Positions 9,872-21,941 are shown, counted from the first letter of the stretch. The stretch is DNA of 64,000 bases from Rugalucina vietnamica (GCA_964017185.1 OZ024884.1:12005548-12069547); one strand, 5' to 3'. The notes: generated by a model from the sequence alone, not told the origin. Program-made: numbers and translations.

Positions 9872-10590
9872 GATCTATACCTCTCACTCATTAACATTTT
9901 GATGATTTAGAAAATATTTATAAAATGCAAATTTTTTCTTATCGACTGAGAAATTTCTTTCGATGACATTACAATTGACAAGTCAAATTCTTTGCCTTGC
10001 ATACATCATGAAAATCTGAACGCTGCTGCTTATGGTTGTCGAGATAACGTCAAAACTAGGAGAACTCTATAAGTACTTGTGCTTTCGTTCTTATCCTATT
10101 AATTATTTGTATCTGTCAATGTATATGTATGTTGTTCTTTATTATGAAATAAACATGTTTAAACTAAAACTTCAAGGTTACCCATTTTTCAAAAGTCACA
10201 GAGGTGCAATACCTTGCACTGTATGCGAAAATGAAATTTCAAACCAACGTTTGTTTTGTCAACAAATGCAAATATGGAAATTTTATGCATTGGTCAAAAC
10301 ATTCAAAATGGGTTGCAATTATACTAAAATGTTTCTTCTTGATTGCCTGGCTAAACCACTTTTCCCGAATAGGCTCAGACACTCTAAGCGGTGAACGTGT
10401 TATCAGGAGGACACTTAGTCTCTTAAGGCTTTACCTGCGGGCACAAACATCAGATCGTTTTTCTCACGCGACGCGGGGCCCGTACAAAATTATGGGCCAT
10501 TTGTTTACAAGCTCATAAAGATTAATATGACTCCTAGTTTCGGAACCATTTCATAGACATATGTGTATCATTTGCGAAGGTAAAATTAAA
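9872..10590. other. No gene recognised
   Basis: AT-rich sequence with two overlapping open frames (10032-10394 and 10204-10518) that show no domain, start context or splice evidence. The more GC-rich patch at 10370-10490 is unassigned. Confidence 0.4.
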
Positions 10591-10812
10591 AGAGCCGCGT
10601 TATGTGAAAACCGGATTTTTGCCTATATATGCGAAAACAAAGACGCAGATCAGCTTCGCAGTAATTTTGTTTTCGCCACTCGGATAATACAATCCCTTTT
10701 CTGCATATATCCAAAATTTCTAGCTTCTAGTCATCTTCTGTGACTGTACATGCCGGTTTGTGTGAAACCTGCTCGGAAACACCGAAGGCCGGTTTTCTCG
10801 CGTCGCGGCTCA
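10591..10812 (-). mobile_element. Family B palindromic MITE
   Basis: A diverged copy running from the end with TGCGAAAACAAAGACGCAGA, through a shortened centre, to GCGGCTCAA. CTAGCTTCTAGTCATCTTCT and TGCTCGGAAACACCGAAG correspond to the internal region of the full copies at 61790 and 63779. Confidence 0.75.
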
Positions 10813-11323
10813 AATTTAACAATGATCAGTAACTGGTTCAATCGGAACCAAAATCCCATTAGAAAACAAAGGTGGGAAAACAGAAATACGAGTACGTATA
10901 TTAAGGTACAGCAAAAACATCTACGCAAAAGAAAGAAGTAAATAGAAGTTCAACAGAAGTACCGCACTGGGACAATCAGCAGTAAGAAATTTGTGGGGTC
11001 TTAAAAGGCCGCTTAATTAAGTTTTACAGGTGCCAAAATCTCGCGCTTAGCTCCTGCTGTGGCGCAGTTGTAAACATGAAATAAGAAATTTTGTTTGGAA
11101 ATATAAGTACCAACATTATACATGTATTAAGGAAACCAGGATAAACAGCTATTGAAGTGAGGTGGTCACAGTACTAGCTTGGACAGAGCAAATTAAATCC
11201 GGAGAGCGAAGTTACAGCTAAATATTCAGATGGCCACAAAGTCATGCAATATTAAGCTCATAGATGGAATAATTGCAAGCCTTACATAACATAATCATTT
11301 TATGTAATTAATCAATAAAAATA

Positions 11324-11875
11324 AATTAAAACTGAGATCCTTTAAGAGAGGTGAACATATCAATGAGAAAGGGGATGGGGCATACCATGGTTTCAGCTAC
11401 TTAAACCTCGTCAGTGACCCTTTAGATTTGACAACATGGAAGCAAAGAGAACACTGTAACTGTAATTTTGCACCTTTGAACATGGCAGTCGATACAAAGA
11501 CTAGTATTATCCAAATCAAGGCAAATATATATTAAATGTTGGTTATAAAATGTATCGTAACCGATAATAATTTTCTGATTCTCATAATATCCTCAATGAT
11601 CTCAAAGGGCAAAAAAGGAGAATAACTCTATAAGCTCTGCTTCCGTTCTAATCTTGTTCGTCATTTACCTATTTATATGTATGTATCGATGTAATTTGTG
11701 AGATTTTGAATAAAATAGGTATAAACTAAAGGACAAAAAGGAAAATATAATCTGCACTATGGATGATGTATGGGGAGACTTTAAGAGCCGTTACACGGCA
11801 CAACACCAGCTGCAAAAATAGCAAATAAAAATTAAAACTGAGATCCTTTAAGAGCAGTAAAATCGTTTTTATGCA
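11324..11875 (-). repeat. Family E, two partial units, inverted
   Basis: AAACTGAGATCCTTTAAGAG, ATGAGAAAGGGGATGGGGCA and GTCAGTGACCCTTTAGATTT are reverse complements of the 7.8-8.8 kb array. A second partial unit begins near 11727 with the CTGCACTATGGATGATGT section. It interrupts segmental-duplication copy 1 and is absent from copy 2. Confidence 0.75.
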
Positions 11876-12063
11876 ACTTTTAATCCGCACTTAATGTCCT
11901 ACAGTTTATTCTACATCACACATAAATGATTCTAAACTTATCAATTTTATTGTATCTTCCTAACAGATAACTTAAAAACAAATAGATAAATGTGTACGTT
12001 TTGAATGATTTATCTTAATCAAATGCTATAATTCATTTACTGTTTCCATTTTCTGATACAAAA

Positions 12064-12340
12064 CATCAGGAAAACATGTCCGTGAAATGTATACCCCTTT
12101 AACTCCACTTTTATATAGCAAAACTGGGGTATGCAGGGGTATACCTATTTTCGTTATTTTTGATCCAAAACGTTGATTGTGGGTACTCGTTAGAATCGCC
12201 TCGGCGAAGCGGTTCTAACGTGTACCCATAATGATTGTTTTGAGCAATAATACTAAAAATATCAAATTCTTTCCAATGAAATTTTCGAATTTTAAAACTG
12301 AAAAATTCCCTATGTATTGCATGGACAAGTTTTCATAATC
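12064..12340 (+). mobile_element. Family A palindromic element, full length
   Basis: A complete copy from CATCAGGAAAACATGTCCG to CAAGTTTTCATAATC with a few arm mismatches (GAATCGCCTCGGCGAAGCGG). The duplicated segment near 20370-20385 lacks it: GATACAAAA and TAAAAAGATGG flank the insert here, while GATACGAATTGAAAAAAAG is continuous there. Confidence 0.9.
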
Positions 12341-12586
12341 TAAAAAGATGGAAGAAAACTTACGACGCTGAAATGATAAGTTTGACCTATTATGTCATTT
12401 TGATTTAATCTCATTTGAGGACGATATATGCTTAATTCTACACACCTCTAAGTATTACATGTTTTTGGTCCACATAACGTTTTGTAAAACACTCTCTACT
12501 TAATCTAATTGTTAGGGTAACCCTATGCACCAAGTTAAGTATTTCCACTTCGTTTTCAATATCGGTGTAAGCCCCCCCCCCCTCCA

Positions 12587-12985
<399 letters not shown>

Positions 12986-13326
12986 TTTTACCCCGTTAGA
13001 TAGTTCCACGATACTCAAAACTACATGATACTCAAAAAAGAAAACTCTCAGCCAAAGCCCATAGAGGTGTGTTTTCAAAACTTTATTTCTACCTAAATCT
13101 AGTGAATTTCAATTTGGTGTTAAATCAAGTGAATTTCCATTTCAAATTGGTATTTGCTTAATTTCTCACTGGCAACATAAGCCACAGTGCATTTCAGTCT
13201 AACATTCTCAGAACAAAATAGAACCACAGTCAAGACTTTATGACTAGTTAGAGCTATGATTTGTTCGAGTACCGAACAACTAACCACTTCAGGAGCAGAG
13301 GATGATGTGAAAGCCACTGTAAAATC

Positions 13327-13613
13327 GAGCCCAGTAATTTTATGTTGCTGACCGTTCCAAGGTGATACTTCTGTTGTGGTTTCTTATTATTTTTGTTTTG
13401 GTTTTGAATTGTTGTGCCGTTTGCTTCTTTTACGTACGTGTTCATATATCGTGTTAAGTCTGAGAAACAGGCTAGCCACCTATTGGGGAATAGCTGCTCA
13501 CTCGGCTTACGATATGGTCTCTTTTTATTTACATTTGAAATTTTCTCACCTCGTCTATTGGAGTGGAGTTTTTTCTGATTGCGTCATTTCTTGATCATTG
13601 TCGATTTACTGCA
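13327..13613 (+). mobile_element. Family D element
   Basis: Begins near AGTAATTTTATGTTGCTGAC and continues through CCACCTATTGGGGAATAGCT, CACTCGGCTTACGATATG and TTTCTGATTGCGTCATTTCT. Its terminal region is interrupted by the 45-bp array that starts at 13614. Confidence 0.75.
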
Positions 13614-14167
13614 ACTTAGATCAACATGTTGCATCAGTGCAAGGTAAAGAATACCACAACTTAAATCAACATGTCGCATGAGTGCAAGGTAAAGCAGACT
13701 GCGACTCAAATTTACATGTTGCATCAGTGCAAGGTAAAGCATACCACAACTTAAATCAACATGTCGCATGAGTGCAAGGTAAAGCAGACTGCGACTTAAA
13801 TTTACATGTTGCATCAGTGCAAGGTAAAGCATATCACAACTTAAATCAACATGTCGCATGGGTGCAAGGTAAAGCAGACTGTGACTTAAATTTACATGTT
13901 GCATCAGTGCAAGGTAAAGCATACCACAACTTAAATCAACATGTCGCATGAGTGCAAGGTAAAGCAGACTGCGACTTAAATTTACATGTTGCATCAGTGC
14001 AAGGTAAAGCATATCACAACTTAAATCAACATGTCGCATGAGTGCAAGGTAAAGCAGACTGGCACTTAAATTTACATGTTGCATCAGTGCAAGGTAAAGC
14101 ATACCACAACTTAAACCAAAATGTCGCATGAGTGCAAGGTAAAGCAGACTGCGACTTAAATTTACAT
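13614..14167. repeat. 45-bp monomer array with 90-bp higher-order period
   Basis: About 12.3 monomers of exactly 45 bp alternate between two types: one with ATCAACATGTCGCATGAGTG and one with TTTACATGTTGCATCAGTGC. The type pair repeats every 90 bp (the GTCGCATG mark occurs at 13671, 13761, 13851, 13941, 14031 and 14121 within one offset). Because 45 is divisible by 3, the minus strand stays open for 181 codons with 15-residue repeats (LYLALMRHVDLSCGM and LYLALMQHVNLSRSL). I treat that frame as a by-product. CATTTCTTGATCATTG stands on both sides of the array (near 13586 and 14165). Confidence 0.95.
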
Positions 14168-14519
14168 TTCTTGATCATTGCTTACCTTAACTGTCTCTGA
14201 ATAATGCCTTAATTTAATGGTTTTCGGAGAATGCATGTTACATACTCTGTTTGAAGATGTAAATTCTTGTAGTTAGTCAGTTCAAATAAATAAGTAAATA
14301 AGGAGGAAAATCTGAAAAGCATTTAGATTTACGATACACGTTTTGTGTTCCATACTACAAAATATATCAAAATATCACTTTGGCTCTAAAGTATATGATT
14401 GATGACTTTTCATTGATTTAAAGAATTATTTCAGCAAAATGAAGAAGACAAAAATTCTGACACAGTATGCACAACTAATTGGGACCTGAATTAGCACGTA
14501 CATGTTCATGGCATGCCAA

Positions 14520-14718
14520 ATGAGCCGCTGCACAGCTGATCAGCTGAGTAACTGCACAGCTGATCAGCGCCTTTGTTTTCGCTACTCGAATAGTACAATT
14601 CCACTTCTACTTAAATCCAGAATTTCAAGCTTCTAGTCATCTTTTGTGGCTGCATAGGGCGGTTTGTGTCAGACCTGGACGGAAACCTCGAAGACCGCTT
14701 TTCTTACGTAGCAGCTCA
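14520..14718 (-). mobile_element. Family B palindromic MITE, shortened
   Basis: It begins TGAGCCGC and ends GCAGCTCA. It contains the central GCTGATCAGC palindrome, GCGCCTTTGTTTTCGCTACT, and the interior TTTCAAGCTTCTAGTCATCT. The left arm is shortened. AAA lies on both outer sides. Confidence 0.75.
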
Positions 14719-15017
14719 AATATTCTCTGTAACTAATTAGACGTTGAGCTGAGAATATTAATACAGTTACTGTTGTAATTATAAAACTCTTTCAGATTAA
14801 TAAACTTGGAATTATTGGCACGCAAAACATTCCCAAATATCAATAGAATTAGTATTTTGATGTTGGTTTAATTTGATACACACCTGTAGCTTTTTGGTGG
14901 CCAATAAATTATGCTACTCAAATGTGTCTGTGTCTGCTGATTTAACGCACGTGTCATCCTTATAAGAAGCATGTGCACTAAGAAGGGTTTCATCAACATC
15001 AAGTCTTAATACCTATG

Positions 15018-15420
15018 GTGTGGGAGTTTTTTTCTGATTGCATCATTTCCTGATCATTGCCTACTTGTACTTTTTTCGAATACTTATTAGGTAATACATC
15101 ATCAATTTTATTCCTTCTTGGATTCATTTGACAAGATGTAAAAATCCTTCCTCCTGAATTTGTGATCGAGCGAAAACTCCTTAAGCAGGGTTAAACATGA
15201 TAACAGACGATGTACATGTACCAAAGCATAAAAGTGAATTCTGTGCAAGGAAGAGTTAAAGTCTTGTACACTTAAAGAACCAAACTCAGAATAATGAATA
15301 AACGAAGAAACACAAGTATCTGGGTCGCATAAAACTGAAAATACATCATGCGACACATTAAGAAGGGTACAAGTAGGCAAGGATCAGGAAAAGGCGCAAT
15401 CAGAAAAAGATTCCCACTAT
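15018..15420. repeat. Two inverted family D ends about 300 bp apart
   Basis: TTTCTGATTGCATCATTTCC with CTGATCATTGCCTACTTGTA near 15028-15072 has its reverse complement near 15368-15405 (ACAAGTAGGCAAGGATCAGG, AAAAGGCGCAATCAGAAA). The interval has no recognised content. This may be a composite of two D ends or a non-autonomous derivative. Confidence 0.55.
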
Positions 15421-15448
15421 ACACCAGAGGACCAATGGTCCTGTAAAC

Positions 15449-16899
15449 GCTCACCTGAGACCTGAGATATATACCACTAGAATGGTAATATACATGTATA
15501 TAACCCCAGAGCAACCTCTGGAGGCAATTTCTTTTTTAAATCATAAAGATTCAGTCCATTTGTCAATTTACTGCAAGTATTGCCCTAGCAATTTCCCCCA
15601 TTAAAATGTGTGGGCAACCTAAGTTGACCTTGCTGTAAAAGAGGTCAAGGTCATCCCAGGGTCATGATTTATATAAACTTTGTAGAGCTCCATTGCCTGA
15701 TGCTTAATGCCAAGTTTCAAAATCATAGGCCTTCTGGTTCTGGAGAAGATTTTTAAAGGTTTTTACTATTTATAGCCATGGCGGCCATCTTGGTCATGTC
15801 CCCTTGACCATTTATACAAACTTTCATTCACTCTTCCAAATAATGCTCCACATCCAAGTTTGGCTTTGATTTGCCAAGCGGTTTCAGAGAAGAAGATGTT
15901 TGAATATTATGGTCATACACATGTATATAGCCGCGGGGCATGGGCAGACAACCCTCCCGGCCCAAAATATTTTCATAAACATAAATCTTTTGTCCATTTG
16001 CTCATTCCTAGCAAGTTGTTTGCCATTGAATGACATTTTCTTATTTTTTCCCATTCAAATGCACGGGCGGCCTAAGTTGACCTTGCTGTAAAAAAGTCAA
16101 GGTCATCTCAGGGTCATGATTTATATAAACTTTGTAGAGCTCCATTGCCTGATGCTTCATGCCAAGTTTCAAAATCATAGGACTTCTGGTTCTGAAGAAG
16201 AAGATTTTTAAAGATTTTTGCTATTTATAGCCATGCCGGCCATCTTGGTCATGTGACCAGGACCGTTTATATAATTTTTTCCCTCTTCCTAAGAATGCTC
16301 CACATGAAGTTTGGCTTTGATTGGCCAAGCGGTTTCAGAGGAGAAGATGTTTCAATATTATGGAAATATACATGTATATAGCACCGGGGCAGGGGCAGAC
16401 AACCCCCAGGGGCCAAATTTTTTCCATAAACATAAATTTTCTGTCTATTTGCCTATTCCCAGTAAGTTTTACCCATTTAATAGCATTTTACCATTTTTCC
16501 CCATTCAAATGCATTGGCGACCTTAGTTGACCTTGCCGTAAAATAGGTCAAGGTCATCGCAGGGTCATGATTTATATAAACTTTGTAGAGCTTCTTTTTG
16601 TGATGCTTCATGCCAAGTTTCAAAATCATAGGCCTTCTGGTTCTGGAGAAGATTTTTAAAGGTTTTTGCTATTTATAGCCATGGCGGCCATCTTGGTTAT
16701 GTGACCTGGACCATTTATATAAACTTTCGTTCCCCCTTCCCAAGGATGCTCCACATGAAGTTTGGCTTTGATTGGCCAAGCGGTTTCAGAGGAGAAGATC
16801 TTTGAAATTGTGAACGACGGACGACGGACGGACGGCGCACGGACGGACGGACGACGGACGGACGGACGGACGGACGCCGGAGCATGCGGCTCAGGTGAG
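15449..16899 (+). mobile_element. Family C composite element, three units of about 450 bp
   Basis: Bounded by GCTCACCTGAG and its inverse CTCAGGTGAGC. Inside, three tandem units repeat every 450-454 bp, shown by GGTCAAGGTCATC.CAGGGTC near 15642, 16096 and 16546, and by GGCCATCTTGGT near 15783, 16238 and 16686. The last unit runs into a GACG-rich microsatellite. Short frames such as MALIGQAVSEEKMFEYY recur in each unit and come from the repeat, not from a gene. The superfamily is unknown to me. Confidence 0.8.
16813..16880 (+). repeat. (GACG)n-type microsatellite
   Basis: Irregular GACG/GAC repeats at the end of the third family C unit, just before the terminal CTCAGGTGAGC. Confidence 0.85.
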
Positions 16900-17156
16900 C
16901 TAATAAACCAATTAAACGGTCATCACACTTTTCAACTTCGTGGCACGAGCCTTAAACATCATGTATACTCGTGATTCTTACAGTATAGATTGATGCAACG
17001 ACATGAGTAGAATGGAGATTTTTGACTGGAAGAGATCCCCAAAGATATGGTGAGTAACTGTAAGCAATGGCAAGAAACTTGTGATGTTACATGTAGCAAA
17101 GATACAGAAACATATTGTTAAGTAAATTGCTCAGAAGACATAATATTCCTTTGTAC

Positions 17157-17285
17157 TGATTCCTACTTTTCGCACGGACAATTCCGGAATCGCACCGTGC
17201 AAAGTAGGAATTCTGACGTTGTCCGACAAAATGAGAATTCCTTCTTTGCGCAGGTGCAATTCCGGAATTGTACCGATTCCTACTC
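17157..17285. repeat. Short palindromic repeat pair around CAATTCCGGAATTG
   Basis: ATTCCTACTTTTCGCACGG pairs with CCGTGCAAAGTAGGAAT around AATTCCGGAATC. A second, related half-unit follows (AATTCCTTCTTTGCGCAGG, CAATTCCGGAATTG, CGATTCCTACTCTGCAC). It looks like a small MITE or two nested copies. Confidence 0.6.
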
Positions 17286-17424
17286 TGCACAGATCATATA
17301 TATTGTCTTTTTTGCATATCTCATTTCCATCCAGTCTATAATATATTGGCTTCCTTCCGAATCAAAAGTTAATATGTTTTGGTAATTATCTTGTCTGGGT
17401 GTGATGATCTATTCTTGCAACATT

Positions 17425-17631
17425 TGAACCACGTCGTGAGAAAACCTGATTTTTGCCTATGCGAAAATAAAGGCGCAGATCAGCTTCGCAGTAACTGCAA
17501 AGCTGATCAGCGCCTTCTTAAATACGAAATTTCAAGCTTCTAGCCTACTTCTGTGACTTTACAGGTCGATTTGTGTCAGACCTAGTCGAAAACTCAGAAG
17601 TCTTAGACTTGTTTTCTCTCTTCGCGGCTCA
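17425..17631 (-). mobile_element. Family B palindromic MITE
   Basis: TGAACCACGTCGTGAGAAAA at one end and GCGGCTCA at the other, with CAGATCAGCTTCGCAGTAAC at the centre and TTTCAAGCTTCTAGCCTACT inside. TT flanks both ends. Confidence 0.75.
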
Positions 17632-18369
17632 TTTGTCTGTGGATTAAGAGCGCGGCTAAACAAAAACGACGAAAAATAATGAACGTCAATACAATAAACA
17701 TTTAGAAACAAACTGATCATAAAACATCGCATTGCTGTCCTTATCAGAATTTCGGACTACCCCTTATGTAATATTTTTGCTAGATGTACTGGTCTATGAA
17801 GCATTCATTGACTTCGATCAGGTGGTACTCATGTAAGTTTTATTTTTGATGAGCCCAGTTTGCTACATCTTTGAATCTCTGAATGATCTTTGCATATGCA
17901 GTGATTGCTTCAGATAAGAGCAATACCGTGAAAAAATATCTGATCAGGTTCGACATTAATCGAAATGTACAGGGGCAATGACAACTAGAAGCTTGTAAAT
18001 TTGGGTATACATAGGAAAGTTATCGTTTAACACAAAATCGTCAGAGACGTTGACCGCATAATTATATAAACTGCACTATTCCTTCATCGAATATATAAAT
18101 GAAAATTTTCTACTGGTACATCACTATTCAATTGTATTATTTTTCCAGTCAGAAAGCATGTAGGTTTGTATCAAAACTGACATTTTGATGCGGAAGAACA
18201 ATCAACGAGCATGCAGTTCGATACATTGATTTCATGTACCGTCTGTTCTTCCGTTCACAACAATAAAACTATTTTCTGAATATGTTTTTTCGTTTTCTTA
18301 TGTTTCCATATCTATTTAGATGAACTTTGTGTTATGAAAACTGGATTGCAGGCTGAGTTTAATGAAGTT

Positions 18370-18510
18370 GGCGAGGCGGTTCTAACGAGTAGCAGTTAAA
18401 TGTTTTGGAGCAAAAATAAAAAAAATATGTATACTCCGGCATACCCCAGTTTTGCTATATATCAGTGGGGTATATGGGGGTATATATTACACATATATGT
18501 TTTCATGATG
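18370..18510 (-). mobile_element. Family A palindromic element, half copy
   Basis: Starts in the central palindrome (GGCGAGGCGGTTCTAACGAG) and runs through the CCCC/GGGG hairpin to a diverged end TATGTTTTCATGATG. The other half is missing. Confidence 0.8.
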
Positions 18511-18787
18511 GGAAGACTACACTTCCTGATGGTTTTCAAGGGTCGGACTTCGGTCCTGATTCCACCAGTTTCTGATGACACTACTTTCTGTTACCTATTA
18601 TGGCAAAGTCAGTCAGAAAACCATGTATTGGGGCTAAATGACATCGTTTGCACTAATGAACGTTGGGTTAGGTCGTCGTCGTCGAGCGCTTGTGGTCAAA
18701 CAAACATTAGCATATAACCAACGTGTAAAGCTTAATTTGGATTTCATTTCATGGACCTATAAGTGCTTTACAATAATATGATAGAGA

Positions 18788-18876
18788 CTTAATTGTCAAT
18801 TTAGTTTTTCCCACCCAGGTTTTTGGAGTTGGATTTTCTCAAAGTTTATGATTGCGACATTGGTACCTTTTTAGCA
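18788..18876 (+). repeat. Family D right-end fragment
   Basis: TTGTCAATTTAGTTTTTCCC, GGTTTTTGGAGTTGGA and a degraded terminal TTATGATTGCGACATTGGTA match the right part of family D. Confidence 0.6.
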
Positions 18877-19071
18877 CACCTGCTTTACGATGTTTTGCAC
18901 AAATATCAAGGGTACACTTTGCAATTTGATATTAATGAGAGAACTACGAAACAACCGCAAAACGAACGTCTGGTCTAAATATTTACATCATGCAAACATA
19001 CTCATGCCTTGAAAACCCATGTATACACCACTTTTATTCAGTGCCATTGCAGTTTAACGAGCAAACTTTTA

Positions 19072-19234
19072 ACTTTTTTTTTATTTTTGCTTCAAAACAT
19101 AGATTGTGGGTATGTCGTCGAAAATGTTCGATAGGGCGTTTCTTTACGGCATCCATACTTTAAGTTTTGGAAAAAAAAATTAGTGAAAACTGATACGTAT
19201 GTATGGCTGTAGCCTATCTTGCATGAGCGTTTAT
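19072..19234 (+). mobile_element. Family A, strongly degraded copy
   Basis: AACATAGATTGTGGGTA and a weak return arm (ATCCATACTTTAAGTTTTGG) are followed by TTGCATGAGCGTTTATGTAA, which resembles the family A terminus. The centre has diverged. Confidence 0.45.
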
Positions 19235-19249
19235 GTAAAGTTGGTTGAG

Positions 19250-19489
19250 ATCAGGATAACATTTTCATGTAATATACATATATACCGCCTTATACCCCAT
19301 TTTTATATAGAAAAACAGGGGTTTGTAGGGCTATACCTTATTTTTCTTATTATTGCCTCGGCGGGGCAGTTCTAACGTGTACCCAAAATCTAAGTTTTGA
19401 GCAGAAATTTAGAAAAAAAATTCTGATTTTTTTTTATTTTTACAATTTTAGAAAAATGTGTTTATTATATGGGCGTGTTTTCGTAAGGG
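19250..19489 (+). mobile_element. Family A palindromic element, diverged, left arm of centre deleted
   Basis: ATCAGGATAACATTTTCATG at the left, TACCCCATTTTTATATAG and its hairpin partner, then only GCCTCGGCGGGGCAGTTCTA and the right arm. It ends GGGCGTGTTTTCGTAAGG. Confidence 0.75.
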
Positions 19490-19615
19490 AGTTTTCCTCT
19501 TTTATGGACATTTTCCTCTTTTAAAATAGGCGTCTCTGTAACCCCAAAAATGTTTGTTAATTAAAACAAACAGAAAATTGACTAATTATTTCTCACAGGA
19601 TTTTCACGTCTGTTC

Positions 19616-19680
19616 AGATTATGAGTTTCAGTGTTCAGATGATGAGTTTCAGTGTTCAGATGATGAGTTTTATGGTGTAC
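19616..19680 (+). repeat. Short tandem repeat, about 21 bp x 3
   Basis: Three units of GTTCAGATGATGAGTTTCAGT, the first diverged, expand a site that is single-copy in the duplicated segment near 9405-9425. Confidence 0.75.
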
Positions 19681-20043
19681 CAGTCGATGATTGAATCATG
19701 CAGCGAACACTTGACAGTAGAATATGATTGTGACTGAATTTGTTGGCACAAGCTCAGGACTGTCTTATTGTCTGCCTATTTAGTTGAATAACAATGAAGG
19801 AACATTTCATCAGCCTACTTCTCACACCTTAAAATTTTAAAGATTCGATTAAACTATACCGGTATAAATTTGGACGGAGAAAGCAACGAGGTGGTCACTG
19901 GCCTAGCTCGGACATATCAAATAAAATGGAGAGGGCTAAGTGAACAACCAAATATTCGGGAGTACACAAAGCCATGCAATATTAAAACATAAACGGGATA
20001 ACTTTGCATGCATTACATGTACATAACATAACAGCCACATACA

Positions 20044-20152
20044 TCCCAGCAGGCACATGACGTCAAAATAACGTCATATCAACGTCGATGCGACGTCATG
20101 ACGTCGCATCGACGTCGATCTGACGTCATTATGACGTCATGTGCCTGCAGGG
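20044..20152. repeat. Family F: 109-bp TGACGTCA-rich palindrome
   Basis: A near-perfect palindrome from CCCAGCAGGCACATGACGTC to GACGTCATGTGCCTGCAGGG, centred on GCGACGTCATGACGTCGC. Each arm carries several ACGT cores, including TGACGTCA. Copies occur at 38085 and 57205. It is absent at the corresponding place in segmental-duplication copy 1. Confidence 0.9.
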
Positions 20153-20651
20153 ATTGTATATTTAATTTAATAGCCTTTACGCAACTTTTAGTTCGCACTC
20201 GATGCCCTGTAGTTTTTTTGTCTACATAAAACATAATAAATCATTCTAAACTTATCAACAGTATATTATCTTTCGTACTGATAGTTCATATAAAATAGAT
20301 ACAGGGTTAGGTTTTGAATGATTTATCTTAATCAAATGTTATAATTCATTTACTGTACCCATTTTCAGATACGAATTGAAAAAAAGAAGGAACAACACAT
20401 GATGCTTAAGTGATAAGTTTGACCTATTATGTCATTTTGATTTCACTTCATTCCGTAAACTTTGGTATGTTGTTTCCCCAAAGTCTGTAATATTGAAGAA
20501 TCATCGAACACTATTACACAAAAAAGAAGCATCTGTATTTTTTTCATTTACATTACGAAAGCGAGGCCTTGCAATATACATATACTTGTACATATTTTTT
20601 TTCTCGAGCTGTGTAAAAATTGAAAATTTTTATAAGAAAAAAAACTATATA

Positions 20652-21672
20652 CGAGGGTTGGGATTTAAGTTCATAGACTTTTGCCACTGATTTTCTATTA
20701 CATCATTTATCCAATATTTGATGCATTATTATAAAGAAGCAATGTCTCCTTGTTTCGTTTTTACAACATTTTTCAAGAAATATTGCGCAGTGCACATAAA
20801 ACTGGTCTCCATAGCAACAAAGGTTTCGCAACCCGGGGCACGTCGTATTTTAAATACTTCTGAAGTTTTATTGGGTTGAAGAACAAACCATTAGTTGAAA
20901 TATTGTATACCAAAACTTGAGCTAAATTAGTTTGATGCATTCTAGTATCATGTTGTTAATTTCACATAATTTTTTAAGCATTATGTCGACAACTTAATTT
21001 GTTTTTGGAGAAAATGTAATGCCAGTCGCGCTTCTTGGGAAAGAAAAATGGCGTTAACAGGCAATGTCGAAACAAGAGCAATGATCAAATTTTATGTTTG
21101 AGAAGCAAAAATGCTCAAAGAAACATTCAAAATGATAGGGATTTGTAGTACAGTTGTAGAACAGATCTTACAGAGATATTTAAATGGTTTGAAAAATTTC
21201 AGATGGACACATTTAAATTTTGATTGATGACAAAAGCACACACCTTCAACTAATCTACAAATGCTGCGGTCAACATTCTCAATTAAAACAAAATTATGCG
21301 TGATTCACATAAGATTTGTTATATCTGGCGAATGTAGTATTTCAACAATAATAACTAACTAACCCCTGAAGGCAATATTGCAAATTAGTAATGTATGGCG
21401 TGTTATATTGTTCCAAACAAGGCATTTTATTGCTGACATTTATTGAAACTTGACGTAGTTTTGACGTCAAATTTTCCATGACGTGCCCCGGGTGATGGCA
21501 GGTCATTGTGTTTAATTCATTGTTGTGTTGAAACTATTATGAGTAGAGCTATGCTTAATAGCTTATATGAAAGGTACAAGAATATGTTTTCAGATGATAT
21601 CATTTTTATTTCTGTGTGACAAACATCTGAACTTTTATAAAGAAAGTCTACGAACTTAAATCCCAACCCACG
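20652..21672 (+). mobile_element. Mariner-like element, decayed
   Basis: A 1021-bp insertion with terminal inverted repeats of about 30 bp (CGAGGGTTGGGATTTAAGTT against CGTGGGTTGGGATTTAAGTT in reverse complement; two mismatches over 30 bp) and TA on both sides. The inner pair ACCCGGGGCACGTC (20831-20844) and its inverse (21480-21493) forms a second set of inverted repeats. The ends and TA target match mariner elements. The length is too short for a full transposase plus flanks. Confidence 0.85.
21048..21233 (+). pseudogene. Mariner transposase N-terminal relic
   Basis: The + strand from ATG at 21048 reads MALTGNVETRAMIKFYV, then a stop codon, then KETFKMIG and further short stretches. This resembles the N-terminal helix-turn-helix region of mariner transposases (xVExRxxIKFxVxLGKxxxETFxx, from general knowledge). 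The internal stop and the absence of any D,D34D catalytic segment show it is dead. Confidence 0.55.
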
Positions 21673-21941
21673 TATATTTTATATATTATTTTCTTTTTTT
21701 TTCGCATTAAACATTGATTGTGGGTACATCTTAGACCCGCCCCGTTTTTATTATAAATAAGAAAAAACAGAGTATAACCTTGTACACTCCAGTTTTACTA
21801 TATAAAGTTGAGTATAAGGGGGTGTATATTACACAACATGTTATCCTGATGTATGGAAAAAAAGTCACATCGGCCCTTACGTTTTATTGACGACTGTTAC
21901 ATCAGTGAATCCAAAAAGTTCGTTAAGTTAAATATTCACAC

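Larger units (their letters stand above)
20551..21851 (-). mobile_element. Family A element split by a mariner-like insertion
   Basis: The left part (20551-20649) has CATTACGAAAGCGAGGCCTT and CAATATACATATAC. The right part (21675-21851) has ATTGATTGTGGGTACATC, the hairpin and a terminal TGTTATCCTGATG. Removing 20652-21672 and one TA joins the two parts. Confidence 0.75.

Noticed and set aside
13584..14129. 181-residue open frame on the minus strand with 15-residue repeats
   Set aside because: It is a by-product of a 45-bp tandem array whose unit length is divisible by three. There is no signal peptide or splice context, and the array looks like a young satellite insertion in family D.
13614..14167. 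Possible CRISPR array
   Set aside because: There are no unique spacers: the whole 45-bp unit repeats, and the context is eukaryotic.
15900..16974. Recurring frames such as MALIGQAVSEEKMF (also at 23993-24211)
   Set aside because: They recur once per 450-bp family C unit, in repeat DNA with stops and shifts. No domain is recognised.
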